From contig CALSCO010001292.1 of assembly GCA_943704415.1 (NCBI GenBank), positions 1 to 22,168 on the forward strand: a DNA stretch of 22,168 nt, read 5' to 3'. The translations under genes were made by a program, and so were the position numbers. Source of the DNA: Parvularia atlantis. Its lineage: Eukaryota > Opisthokonta > Rotosphaerida. Under the pieces are notes generated by a model, which saw only the letters and a list, made by a program, of their open reading frames with translations, was not told the origin of the DNA and searched no databases. Positions 9,814 through 22,046 of the stretch are shown here, piece after piece (the first letter of the stretch is position 1; each line of letters starts with the position of its first letter).

Positions 9814-10296
9814 TTGATGTTGATACCATTGGCGCTCGTGCTGGTCGCAGCAGTAACAGCAGCAGCCGCCTCAGGCACCGCCGCGGGGAAGGCCAGCGAC
9901 GTGCGCTTCCAGGCCGGCCCGGACGCCGCGTCGCCGCCACCCGCCACCGTCAACGGCCGCGGCCCGTCGCTCGGCTTGGCCGCACGTGGCACGGCGACCG
10001 TCGGCTTGGGCGCGGGCACGGCTGCGCGCGGCGTCGGCGGCGGCTCAGCCAGCACACGCAGGCGCACGTGCGGCGCACGGCACGGCGAGGGCGACGCACG
10101 CTTTGGGCCCGGTGTGGACGGCGTGGACGACGCGGACGACGACGGCGACTGCGACGCACCTGAGACGCACGTGCGACGGCTCGTTTCAGCGCGCCTGCAC
10201 CACAGCGCGCCCCCCCCGAGGCGCACCTGCCGCCGCGCCGGCTGCTGCGGCCGCCGCGGGCGCACCCGGGCCGGCCGAGATGGGCAAAGGCGGCAT
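7213..10296 (-). CDS. Low-complexity scaffold with nine KPW(E/Q) motifs
   Basis: Seven exons (10227-10296, 10100-10159, 8259-10021, 7717-8208, 7620-7668, 7379-7565, 7213-7321) give 909 residues. From the N-terminus: a Pro/Ala-rich start, a Ser run, then nine copies of DKPLKPWQVK or a variant (three end KPWEAK) joined by Ala/Pro/Thr linkers, then a conserved-looking patch (RRNTLDHRRVVSLYGNLSF), about six LKKPVVLP-type repeats, SP-rich segments and a basic tail FKRVTGPSHRRLPKSKP. There is no folded domain or membrane segment. Repeated short motifs spaced by flexible linkers suggest a multivalent docking platform; the SP sites could be kinase targets. I do not recognise the family. Introns 2 (10022-10099) and 4 (7669-7716) have lengths divisible by three and no stop, so they might be retained. 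Confidence 0.75.
8442..9323 (-). repeat. Array of nine ~30-bp units encoding KPLKPW(E/Q)
   Basis: Nine units coding for K-P-x-K-P-W-(E/Q)-(A/V)-(K/R) are spaced by about 70-140 bp of linker rich in Ala codons. The motif is strongly kept at the protein level while linker length and composition vary freely, as expected when selection acts on the motif. Confidence 0.9.
9753..9822 (-). repeat. Interrupted CTG/CAG trinucleotide tract (poly-Ser)
   Basis: About 23 CTG-type triplets with a few TTG/ATG interruptions; read on the minus strand they are AGC/AAC codons giving a Ser run broken by Asn, inside exon 3 of the KPW-motif gene. Likely length-variable between strains. Confidence 0.9.
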
Positions 10297-10383
10297 TGGC
10301 AGACGCGACAAAAGTGGAGCACACAGAACACATCAGCGCGTCGTCGGGCTCATCGCTGAGCCGGCCGCCGCTGTGTAGACGGT

Positions 10384-12352
10384 TCACTTCTTCTTGGCGG
10401 GCTGGCTGGTCGACGCGCCGCTGGCCTTCTTGCGCTCGGCGCGCTTGGCCGCATAGTCGAGCAGCGCCGTGCGCAGCTCCTTGAACAGGAGCAGGTTGTC
10501 GTCCGATGACAGCACGAGACGGCCAATCTACGCGTGCGGGCACGCGCGTCAACGACTCTACCACCGTCGCTGCCGATCGCCAGGCATGCACCACGACGCG
10601 GCCCTGCGCCAGGTCGGTCGGGCGCGCGTAGTCGAGCACGAAGAGCCGCTCCTTCGACTTGTTGTTGACGATGAAGTGCAGGCTGTTGCGCGCGCACAAG
10701 CGTCAGCACGGCCTGCTTCGGTCGCGCGCGCACACGCACCTCTGGATCAGCTTGAGCGGGATGCAGCGCAGGAAGTTGCCCGTGTCGTACTCGCGGATGA
10801 CGAGGCCCGCGTCGCAGCCCTCGGCCTGTGCGCGCGTGAGCACCCTTGGGCGCCACCGCTACTCACGCTCGCGCGGGCCGCACCAGGTACGGGTTGCTCG
10901 TCTTGCTTGTCGAAAGCGAGAACAGGCGCACCTCGTGCAGCGGGCCGCGCGGCGGCCGCTTGCTGTTCTTGAGCGACTCTACGATCGCATCGATCGCGGC
11001 GCTGTGCGTGTCTCAGCCACGGCTCGGTGCGTGACTAGCACACATGCACGCACCGGTTGTGCGGCGACGCGCCGCTGTCGTGGTTCGAGACGGGCAGATC
11101 GAGCGAGCTGCCACCGGTACTCATGGCCGCGGGCGTTGTGTCGAAGACAAGGCTCAGGCCTGCGTTGCGAAGCGAGTATGAGAGGGCTTAATTCGGGGTG
11201 TGTGCGCGGGCGCGCTCACCAGGGCGCTGCTTCGGCATTGGCTTGGCCGTCGCCTCGCCCGGCTCGTCCTCGGCGCTCTTCTCGCCCTCGCTGCGGCCGC
11301 CGCGGAGCATCTGGCCGAGCGACTTGCCTGCCTTGCGCATCGACGCAAACATGCCGCCCTGCTCGCCGTCGGGGGTGCGATCAGTCGGGTCACACAGTGC
11401 ACCAGGCATGTGTCGCGCGCCTTTTTCTTCTCCTCGGCTGGCACGTGCGTCGGCAGCGCCATGAGCGAGCGTAGCGTCGCTTGCTGCGCCTCCTTGCGCA
11501 CGGGCTGCGCGGTTCGTCCGTCAGCGATGCGCGTCCACACAGCCATCGAGGCGCACGGCACGCACGTCCGGCTTCTCCTCAACCTTCTCGACGACGACGG
11601 CCGGCACAGGCTGGCGCACCACACGTCAGCAGACGCCGGCTGAACTGAGCGAGACGGCGCACCGCGGGCGCGTCCTTGTCCTCGTCGTCCTCGTCGCTCA
11701 TGTCGTCGTCGTCATCGTCATCGTCGTCGTCGTCGGCATCGTCCAGCTCCTCGCCGTCGTGCAGACCGCGGGCCGCGCCCTCCTCGCGCTTCTTCTGCCG
11801 GCGCTCCTCTTCAAACTTGTCCATCTGCGCGTCATCGCGCTTAGCTAAACGCGACGACGGCCCCTGGCGCGGCCAGACCTCCTCGGCCGACATGCCGAGC
11901 TTGGCGCCGCGGCGGATGTCGCGCCGGCGCAGCGTCGACTCGAGGCGGATGGTCGAGGGCTGCGACGGCGACGTCTGGGCGGCGCTTCGGTAAGGGAACG
12001 GGACGGTCGAGATCGGCGGGATCTCGCGCACCGCGCCCGACGCCTCGCCAGATCCCTCGTGCGCGACGTGGGCGGCCTGCATGCCGCTCTCGATCTCCTG
12101 CAGCGCCCTGTGCGCCGTCCGTTGCGCCGTGAGCCACACGGCAACGGTCTTCTCCCTCGTCCGCGCACATCTTCGCGGCCTCATCGTCCATCGCCAGGAA
12201 GCGGTCAAACTCGAGCAGCGCAGCCTCCTGCTCCGGCGTGAGCGACTCGCCCACGTCGAGGAACTGCGCGGGCTGCGCGGCGGGGGCGCGCGGCGTGAGA
12301 GGCAGAGAGCGGCACGGGGGCGCGCGCAACGCACACGGGCGGTTGCCATCAT
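10384..12352 (-). CDS. Unrecognised 465-residue protein with acidic run
   Basis: Eleven exons (12335-12352, 12169-12272, 11663-12107, 11566-11610, 11403-11504, 11220-11358, 11054-11159, 10884-11001, 10740-10825, 10592-10682, 10384-10527) join in frame to a single protein. The N-terminal part has a charged helix (LTPEQEAALLEFDRFLAMDD) and a basic/acidic coiled stretch, followed by an Asp run of about eleven residues near 150-175, and a Lys-rich helix. The C-terminal ~170 residues look like a compact fold, with REYDTGNFLRCIPLKLI, FIVNNKSKERLFVLDY and GRLVLSSDDNLLLFKEL, ending PAKKK. No signal peptide or membrane segment; nuclear or cytosolic location is inferred. I do not recognise the family. 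Its stop lies 87 bases before the start of the next minus-strand gene. The 104-nt exon 2 and the 18-nt exon 1 are the least secure. Confidence 0.65.
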
Positions 12353-14495
<2,143 letters not shown>

Positions 14496-14575
14496 GACGC
14501 GCGCTGTGCCTGTGGGTGCGGGCGGCAGAGTGCGCGCTTGCTACAGTCTTTTTTTCGCATGGTGTTGGTACAGCT

Positions 14576-16522
14576 TTAGGTCGCCAGCCCGGCCCCGCCC
14601 GTGCAGTACGAGTTCTTGATGAACTGGTGGCAGCACTTGTAGCCCCATCGCCCGTCGTCCCAGAACGAGCCCCAGACGCTCGTGTGGTTGTTCAGGTGCA
14701 CTGCGCGCGGTCGTGCGTCAGCGCAACGTTTTGCGCGGGCACGCCGGGCACCACGGCGCACCGTCCTCCTCGTACTTGGACCGCACCACCGTCTCCTCGT
14801 CGCCCTTGACCAGCTGCCCCGTGCGCGAGTACTCGACATAGCGTTCCGACTGCGCAAACAGCAGCTCCTTTGGCAGCGACTCGAGGTGCTCGGCGCCGCC
14901 GTACTTTTGCAAGATCGTGTCCTTGGTCGACTCCTGCGCAGCGCGCGCGCGCGCGCGTGAGCGGGCGGAGATGAGGGCGCGCAAGGCTGCCGGCGGACCG
15001 TCATCTTGGCCTTCTTCGACTGGTACTGCTTGGCGAGCATCTCGGCCTGCGTCGGGTCGGCCTGCGAGCGCGTGCGACGCGAATGAGCGCTCGCCCGCGC
15101 CATGCACACACGCGCGGGCACCTGCAGATTCACTTCCGTGCCGCGGTCGTGCGCCTGCCACACAAACATCTGCATCTCGGCCATCTTCTTCGTGTCGCCC
15201 GAGAAGCGCACAAAGTTGTCGCCTGCGCCACGACGTCAGCCAGAGCCAAAGCACGCGAGGGCGCGTGGGCGCACCGGCGTAGGTCAGCTCGTTCGGGTCG
15301 ACCTCCTTGTTCGGGTTGTCGCGCATCGAGCGCGTCTTGGGGTCATAGTGGGCCGAGTTGACGTCGAGGTTGCGCAGGTACTTGGCCGTGTCCTCGCGGA
15401 TGCTGTGTGCGCGGTGCGCGTGAGTGCACAGTGTGTGCGCAGCGCGTGCGTGACGTACCGCAGGTTGCGCACGGTCACGCGCGTCTTCGTGTCGACCTTC
15501 TGGCCGGCCATGTCGGCCTCGTCGGCGTACTTGTCTTCGTCCCCGTTCGCGGCCTCGTCGTCGTCGTCGGGCGCGCCGTCCGTCTTCTCCTCGCCCTCCT
15601 CGCCCTCCTTGCGTTTTTTCCTGCGCGTCCACGCGGCCTGAGCGACCACGCCGTGACCGGCAACGACGACGCACCCGCGCAGCTTCTCGTCGAGCTCGGC
15701 CTGGCGGATCTGCTTGCGCCGCTCCTCGACCTTCTCCCACTCGGCGATGTGCTTCATGTACTCCTCCGGGCTGTAGCCGTTCCACCGGTCGCGCTTGCCC
15801 TCGAACGACAGGTCGAAGCTCTCGACGATCTCGTCCGGCTGGATGTCCTTCCCGGTGATCTTGGCGCCGAGCTTGCGCGGCCGTTCGACGCAATCCTGCG
15901 CCGCACATGAGCTGCGTGCACAGCGCGCGCGCTCGACGCGTGCCTTGGCCTTGTGCGTCATGCTGCCGCAGTTTTCGCACGCGCCCTTGCGGAACTTGGT
16001 CACGGCCTTGTCCTGCGCGTCCTGCGCGTCACACATCCGCCCCCGTCGTCACAGGCACCAGCCGCATCGGCACCTGCACGACGCCGCGGTGGTACCACTC
16101 GTTCGAGTACTCCTTCTGGTTGAGCGACGAGTGCTGGTGCGTCAGCGTCGACATGCCCTGGTCCATGTACCCTGCGCGCATCGCCGTCAGCGCCACCACG
16201 CGAACGACGCACGGCGCACAGCGCACGCACACGGCGTCTTGGAGATATACTGCGGGATGTGCGGGTTGATCTCCTTGCCCGTCACCGCGTCGACCTCGGC
16301 GGGCGCCGTGCCGGCCTTTGCTCGCGCACGTGCTCAGCGGCGTCCGCACGGCGCCAGAGCGCGCGCACGCACCTTGCGCGCCGCGTCCAGGTCCTTGGCC
16401 TGCCGCGCCTCCTCGCGCGTCATCTTGGTGTCTGCACCGCGCGTGAGCGGCGCGTGAGCCGCGAGAGAGAGAGAGCCGACAGGCGCTTTGCCGCGGCGCG
16501 CACTGCTTCGCGATGATGCCAT
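14576..16522 (-). CDS. SLU7: Pre-mRNA-splicing factor SLU7
   Basis: SLU7 acts in the spliceosome in the second catalytic step, helping choose the 3' splice site. Twelve exons (16504-16522, 16373-16431, 16231-16315, 16074-16171, 15944-16012, 15675-15895, 15459-15620, 15275-15402, 15122-15222, 14999-15061, 14762-14933, 14576-14700) give 433 residues. Family blocks are clear: [27 protein letters not shown], the CCHC zinc knuckle [14 protein letters not shown] at about 99-112, [39 protein letters not shown], and the end [15 protein letters not shown]. The protein stops soon after that block, lacking the Lys-rich tail of animal SLU7. A second in-frame ATG at 16555 would put the start 3 bases after the upstream gene's stop. 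Intron 5 needs a GC donor; intron 4 has two CAG acceptors nine bases apart. Confidence 0.95.
14941..14957. repeat. Alternating (GC)8 tract
   Basis: Pure GC alternation, a sequence able to take the Z-DNA form, lies inside intron 10 of SLU7, immediately before its acceptor on the minus strand. Confidence 0.9.
15896..15943 (-). other. GC-AG intron 5 of SLU7
   Basis: The zinc knuckle spacing C-x2-C-x4-H-x4-C is only kept if the exon ends at AAG and the intron begins GCACGC. The nearest GT (six bases further) would add Ala-Arg inside the knuckle. The intron is 48 bases and ends GCGCAG. Confidence 0.8.
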
Positions 16523-16558
16523 CGTGTACGTCCCGCTAGAGCTAAACTGTTTCATGTG

Positions 16559-18854
16559 CTATGTACACCACTGCCCGATCGGCGCAGCCGCCTCGACGCA
16601 GATGTCGGGCAGCTCGACGACCGGCTGCGCGCGGGGCCGTGAGCGGGCAGGCGGCAGGGAGGGTGAGCAAGGCGGCGCACCGATTCGCCAGCGGGCAGGT
16701 TGCGCAGCCACCGCCGCGTGTAGCCCGAGAGCGCGAGCGCCGGGTGGAAGACGGCGATGAGCTCCAGCAGTGCCGCGTCGGGCTGCGCCACGCCGTTCTC
16801 GTCCCAGTCTGCGCGCGTGCACCCGCGCTCGTCAGGTGGGCACGGCGCGCTGCGGCGGATGGCGCACCGCTGAACGCGTCGTTGTTGACCAGCCGGTCGA
16901 AGCGGTACACGCTGCCGTTCGCCTGCGCGCGCACAGTGAGCAACACACGGACACACGCACGCCACCGCCACAGGCGCGCACGATGAACGGCATGGCGTCG
17001 TCCTCCGACAGCTCGTACGTCGACAAGAACTGCCGCCAGTTGAGCGCCTCCTCGCCGACGTCGACTGCACACTGCGTTAGCCATGCGCAAGAGCGCGCAG
17101 CATCTACGCGCACAGAAGATGTCGATCGGCTGCAGCGCCTCGTGCAGCAGCGTCACATTGGTAAAAACGGCGTCGGTCAGGATGGCCGCGCCGCCTGCGC
17201 ATCGCCGTTTCGTGAGCGATGCGAAACACTCACCAATGAGCACCGGGCAGGGAGGGCGCACCGGCGTCTGTGACCAGCGCGGACGTGCGTGGTGAAAGCT
17301 GCAGCGTCCACGTGGGCACGCGGTTGACCTCCGCGTACGACGCAAAGGCGATATTGCTGCGGTCGCGCGTGCGTGTCACGTCGCGCACACCACCGAGCCG
17401 CGGGCACACGCACGGTCGCCGGTTGCCGTTCGCGACGTACTGCACCGCCTTCTGCTGCCAGCACTGGTAGCGGTCCTTGATGCCGTTGAACAGGTCGGTC
17501 ACCTCGCGCTCGTAGTTGAAGAAGCTCATCGCGACCTTGCCCCACTCGGCGGCCTAGGCCCATAGCGGCGCGGGTCAGCAGCAGCAGCAGCAGCATGCCA
17601 TCGCAACGTACCGCTAGAGGCTCGCTCTCCGCGTGCATCGACAGCGCGACGCCCTTCTGGCCGCTGCCGATGGTCGAGACGTCGAACGAGACGTCAACCT
17701 GCCCGCGGGCGGCGTCAGCGACCGTTGCGTGCACGGCAGGTACGCACCGCCTGCAGCTGGATCAGCCGCTGGCCGATGTTGTCCTCCATGGGCTCGATTC
17801 GGCCGCCGTCGATCAGCAGGCTGTGCGCGTTGCGCAGTCGGCGCTCGCACGCGGTGCACAGCCTGCCGCCCGCACCGGAAGCACGGCGAGACGACCTGCT
17901 CCGGGCTGTCCTGGATGAGAACGGTTTGCCGGATGTTGAGCATCTGCCGCGATGGGCCCGTGAGCGGGGCCGGCAAGCAGCGCACAGGCGATCGGCGCAC
18001 CTCGAAGAACGGCAGCAGCGCGCGGTCGACGTTGGCCACGAACTTGACGGGGCAGGTGAAGTTCTTGGTCGCGTCGTCGACAAAGTCCGGCGTGGACGTG
18101 CCGCACTGGGTCACGACGGCGGCGTCGTTGAGCCGCGTGTTGTTGAGCCACTGCGCGCCGTCCGCACGCGATCAGCATCATCAATAATCACAGAGCGCGC
18201 GCGCACCTTGTAGTTGTTGCCGTACGACACGGCGAAGGCGGCGGTGCTCGCGCTGACGCGGTCCGGGAAGTAGTTGATGTTGGGATCGTAGTCGAAGATG
18301 CAGCCGAGCTCGTTGCGGCGCGGATTGGCCTGCCACGTGTCGTCAGCCACCACGTCACGCGCGCCCACGAGCGGGCGTCGCGCGCGCCTTGAGCACGAGC
18401 GTGACGGCGACGATGACGATCGCGGCGACGACGCTGACCACGAGGATGGCCAGCACCCACCGCATCAGCGCGCGCTGCGCCTGGATCTTGTTGAGCGTCG
18501 TCGATCCTGCGCGCTGGTTGCCCGTCTGCCGTCAGTGCGGCACATGCGGCACGGGGACACGCCACGTCCACCTTGCGCCGCGCGGGTATGTTGAGGCTCG
18601 TCGCCGTCGTCGGCAGCAGCGCCGTCGACTCGTCCGCGCCGTTGCCCGCGCTCGATGCGCCCACGTCTGTGCCGCCGGCGCGTCAAGAACGCCGACAGCA
18701 GCAAGGTAGGCCCGCGGGCGGCCGCACCGGTCTCGCCCGCGGTCGTGCGCAGCGTGATGTTGCTCTTGTAGCTGGACGCGAGCGACGCGCCCTCGTCGTA
18801 CGCGACGCCCGCGTCGGGGACGTCGACTGGCGCCGAGCTGCTGCTGTCGGCCAT
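16559..18854 (-). CDS. Type II membrane protein with periplasmic-binding (TroA/BtuF-like) ectodomain
   Basis: Fifteen exons (18728-18854, 18572-18666, 18388-18513, 18207-18329, 18001-18150, 17876-17943, 17748-17820, 17612-17698, 17414-17553, 17262-17356, 17114-17194, 16982-17064, 16868-16922, 16681-16808, 16559-16624) give 498 residues. A ~90-residue Ser/Thr-rich cytosolic tail leads to one membrane helix (about 92-114, RWVLAILVVSVVAAIVIVAV), then an outside domain. Its start (FDYDPNINYFPDRVS, FAVSYGNNYK, VTQCGTSTP, LLPFFEMLNIRQTVL) matches the first lobe of the metal/siderophore/cobalamin-binding class III periplasmic fold that also occurs, membrane-tethered, in some eukaryotes. Several N-x-T/S sites and cysteines fit an extracellular or luminal face. 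A role in capturing a metal complex or cofactor is inferred. Exon 3 may end at 18397 (GT donor) instead of 18388 (GC donor). Confidence 0.7.
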
Positions 18855-19146
18855 GGATATGCTCGCCTCGCTGCTACGCGACAATGCATGCCCGCGACCT
18901 CGTCTCGGCCACGGCGCTGCAGGTGCCTGCCGGGTCGACGAGCAAGCCGAGAGCGATGCAGGCAACTCAGATGCGCAGGGCAGGCAGGCGCGTGTAAACC
19001 GCGCGGCGACCAGCAGCAGCGTCCCGCGCCGACTGGGCCAGATCGCGGGCATGCTGTGGGGCCGCGAGGGTTAGGCAGTGCGCTAAGCATGCCCGCGAGC
19101 CCTCTTTCGGCTCTCTCTCGCGTCTCGCGTCTCTCTCGCGCGGGCG
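18855..19146. promoter_or_regulatory. Divergent promoter region with CT-rich tract
   Basis: Spacer between the starts of the membrane protein (-) and the TatD/zinc gene (+). Just before the + start codon, 19099-19140 holds repeated TCTCTCGCG units, a pyrimidine-rich tract of the kind often found at transcription starts. No TATA box is seen. Confidence 0.4.
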
Positions 19147-21423
19147 ATGTACGGGCGCGTGGACCGCGGCGGGAGCCGCGAGGGCAAAAAGTCGCTGCGC
19201 AAGAACAAGGTGCGCTACGCGTCCCGTGCGCCGCGATGCAGCCCGCTCACGGCACGGCGCTTGCAAGGTGTTCGTGCACGTCGTCAAGACCAAGCACGAG
19301 CAGTGGCTCGCGAACCAGAACCGGCCGGCCGAGGCCGTCGTCTCGGCGCGTGCGTCCGCGCTGCCGATGCGCGAGAGATGCCGCTGACGATGGCGTGATC
19401 GCAGCCGCGCCGCCGCTCCGGCCGCTCGCCGAGGCGCCGCAGGGGACACCTGCGCTTGTCGACGCGTTCTGCAACCTCGTGAGGCGCGTGCGCATCGGCT
19501 GGCCGGGACGTGAGCAAGCGGGCTGATCGCGCGCACGTCGCGCGCCAGCCGCAAGCTGAGCGAGGACCTGGACCGCGTGGTCCGGCGCGCGCACCAGGCC
19601 GGCGTGCAGGCGCTGATCACGCAGTCGCCCGACGCCGAGAAGCAGGAGGCGCTGCTCGAGGTCGCCGGGCAGTTTCTCGACGGTGCGCGCGTCAGATGGA
19701 GACAGACAGACAGCAGCGACGCTGAGACGCGCGCTATGCGGTGGCACGCAGGCCAGGTGCTGTGCATCGTCGGCGTGCACCCGGACAACACCAAGAAGAC
19801 GCACGACGCCAAGGCGATCGCGCAGCGCGTGGCCTCGCTCCGCACGCTCGCGCTCAAGCCGCAGACGGTGTGTGTGGTAGATGCTTGTGCGTCTGACACA
19901 GGCTCACCGCGTACGCCGGCCGCAGGTCGCCATCTCGGCCGGCATCGACCTCCAGCGCGACATCTCGACGCACTTCCCGCAGGAGAAGCTGCTGCAGGCG
20001 CTGGTAGAGCTTGCGGGCTCGGTGCAGCTGCCGCTCGTGCTGTCGGCGCAGGGCGGGTCGGCGATGGCCGAGCGCATCATCAGCAACGTGCGCCGCCGAC
20101 GTGCAGACGCACCCGACGCTGACACGCGCTCGGCAGGTGCGCGAGGGCGCCGTCGGCCGCATCGCGCTCGTGCACTTTGGCGGGATGCCCGCGGACCTGC
20201 TGCGCGTGCGCGAGGAGCTGGGCGACGTGGACGGTGTTGCGGACGAGGACGGCAAGGGCGCTGATGAGCCGGCTGCGGAGCAGGGCGACGACGCGGGCGA
20301 GGGCGACGACGGCGAGGGTGACAGCGACGGCGGCGTGCAGGTGCAAGGGGCGCGCGACATGCGAGGCCCATCCTCAGCCGTGCGCCATGCACAGGTGTAC
20401 TACGTTGTCACGGGCGCGCTGTGCGACCAGACCGAGCTCGGCGAGGCCGAGAAGGCGCTCGCGCTGTCGATGCCGCTGCAACGGCTGCTGCTCGCGTCCG
20501 ACAGGTCTGTGCGGGCGCGACGCCCGCTGCCTTGCTGACAGGGAGCCGTCGCCCAGCCCGCACTACACGCCGCAGACCATCCCGGACCCGTGGATCCGCG
20601 AGAACCGCAACGAGCCGTCGACGCTGCCGTTTGTACTCAAGCAGCTGGTGCGTGGCGCGCCTTTGCGGCACGTCGGCACGCTCACGCGCAGCGCAGGCGA
20701 GCCTGCTGCAGATGGCCGACGAGGGTGCCCTAGCCGCGCAGCTGCACAGCAACACGCAGCGCTTCTTCGGCCTTACTGTAGGCGTGCAGGACGCGTCTGC
20801 TGCCGCCCCCGCTGCCGCCTCGCCTGCAGCGAGCTCGTCTGCGTCACGGACAGCATCCACCGCCGAGGCTGCGAGCACGCCGTCTGACGATACAACCGGC
20901 AAGGCCAAGGCGAGCAAGGCGTCACCCGCGCCGGCGCCCGCGCCCACACCCGCACCGGCCGAGGGCAAGGGCAAGGCAGGCGCCGCCGCGACACGGCCGA
21001 GCAAGGACCGCAAGCCGGTGTGCCCGTGCTTTCTGCCCTTGCGCGCGCGCGTGCGACCGACAATCGCGCAGGTCGAGCGGCCCAAGCCGCAGAGCGAGTC
21101 GCCCGAGCCGGCAGCCCGGGTGCCGTCGCCAGTCGCAGAGCCGTCGCCGTCGCCTGCACCAGTACCGCAGCAGGTGCAGTACGCGTGCAAGCGGTGCCGG
21201 TTCGTGCTGCATACGGCGGCCGAGCAGATCCCGCACCACCGGCTGCTGCGTACGTCGCGCGCATGCCCGTGTCGCTTGCCACCTCACAAGTGCGCGTGCA
21301 GATGCCAAGGACGACGGCGTGTCGTGCCAGACGCTGTTTTTCACGCGGCCGACGTGGCTCGCGCACGACAGCAGCGAGGCGCGCGACGGCGGCGACGGTG
21401 ACGGTGACGGCGACGAGGGTGCG

Positions 21424-21456
<33 letters not shown>

Positions 21457-22046
21457 GACGAGGCCGACGACGGGGCGCTCGGCGACGACGAGGGCAAGCT
21501 TGCCTGCCCCAAGTGCGCCGCGCGGCTCGGGCGGTACCGCTTGGTGGGGTCGGCGCCGGTCGAGTGCTCGTGCGGCGCGCAAAAGCCGCCGCCGGCGTTT
21601 GCCTACGCCAAGAAGCGTCTCGGTGCGTCTGTGCGGCTGCTCGCCGTGCACAGCGCGCCGCTGATTGCGCCGTCGCCGCAGATGTCGTGCTGCCGATCGA
21701 GGACGCGCGCGCCGCGATGGTCTCGTTGCGGCTGCAGGACGAGACGCGGCAGGCCGAGGCGGCGAGCGACGACGAGGTGTGTATCGTGGCCGCCCCACTG
21801 CGATCTGACCGGAAGAGCGCAGGACGCGGGCGCGAGCAAGAAGAAGAAGCGGCAGAAGAAGCAGAAGAAGACGAACGCGGCCAACTTCTCGAGCTTCCGG
21901 TGCGTCGCCCGCTCCCACCCCTGCACGTGGCTGCGATCGTCCCTCGTGACGCGGAAGCCGGCCGCAGGAACAAGTCGTACGGCGTGAAGACGCCGACGGC
22001 GAAGAAGGCCGAGGCCGCGGAGGCATCGGGCGACGACGACGCATGA
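19147..22046 (+). CDS. TatD-like domain fused to YVH1/DUSP12-type zinc domain
   Basis: Fifteen exons (19147-19209, 19268-19349, 19405-19483, 19549-19682, 19752-19867, 19926-20087, 20137-20340, 20395-20508, 20546-20647, 20697-21017, 21072-21249, 21302-21622, 21682-21776, 21823-21899, 21968-22046) give 708 residues. About 66-385 is a TatD-family barrel (LVDAFCNL, IVGVHPDN, ALVHFGG, LLLASD, SPHYTP) with an acidic insert; a Pro/Ala/Lys linker follows; about 498-626 is the zinc domain known from YVH1/DUSP12 (CKRCRFVL, SCQTLFF, GKLACPKCAARLG, ECSCG, PAFAYAKKRLD), carrying a ten-Asp loop; the tail is Lys-rich (likely nuclear or nucleolar). There is no phosphatase domain. The linker exons stay in one open frame, which supports a true fusion. 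TatD metal-binding residues are partly missing. The exon 3/4 junction (GC-AG, or GT with an AAG acceptor) is unresolved. In YVH1 this zinc domain serves 60S ribosome maturation. Confidence 0.8.
20509..20545 (+). other. 37-nt intron in the TatD/zinc gene
   Basis: Between the conserved LLLASD strand and SPHYTP the frame requires removal of 37 bases. Two registers fit: 20509-20545 (donor GTGCGG) or 20505-20541 (donor GTCTGT). Either way the CTGAC branch site lies only 2-7 bases from the final AG. Confidence 0.7.

Noticed and set aside
8167-10359. A 730-codon open frame on the plus strand
   Set aside because: It is the mirror of the KPW-motif gene; its Ala/Gly/Leu-rich translation has no domain, and the minus strand carries the conserved motif and proper splice sites.
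14718-15980. Open minus frame of 420 codons as one uninterrupted gene
   Set aside because: It mixes true SLU7 exons with out-of-frame stretches and introns; family alignment shows the spliced model instead.
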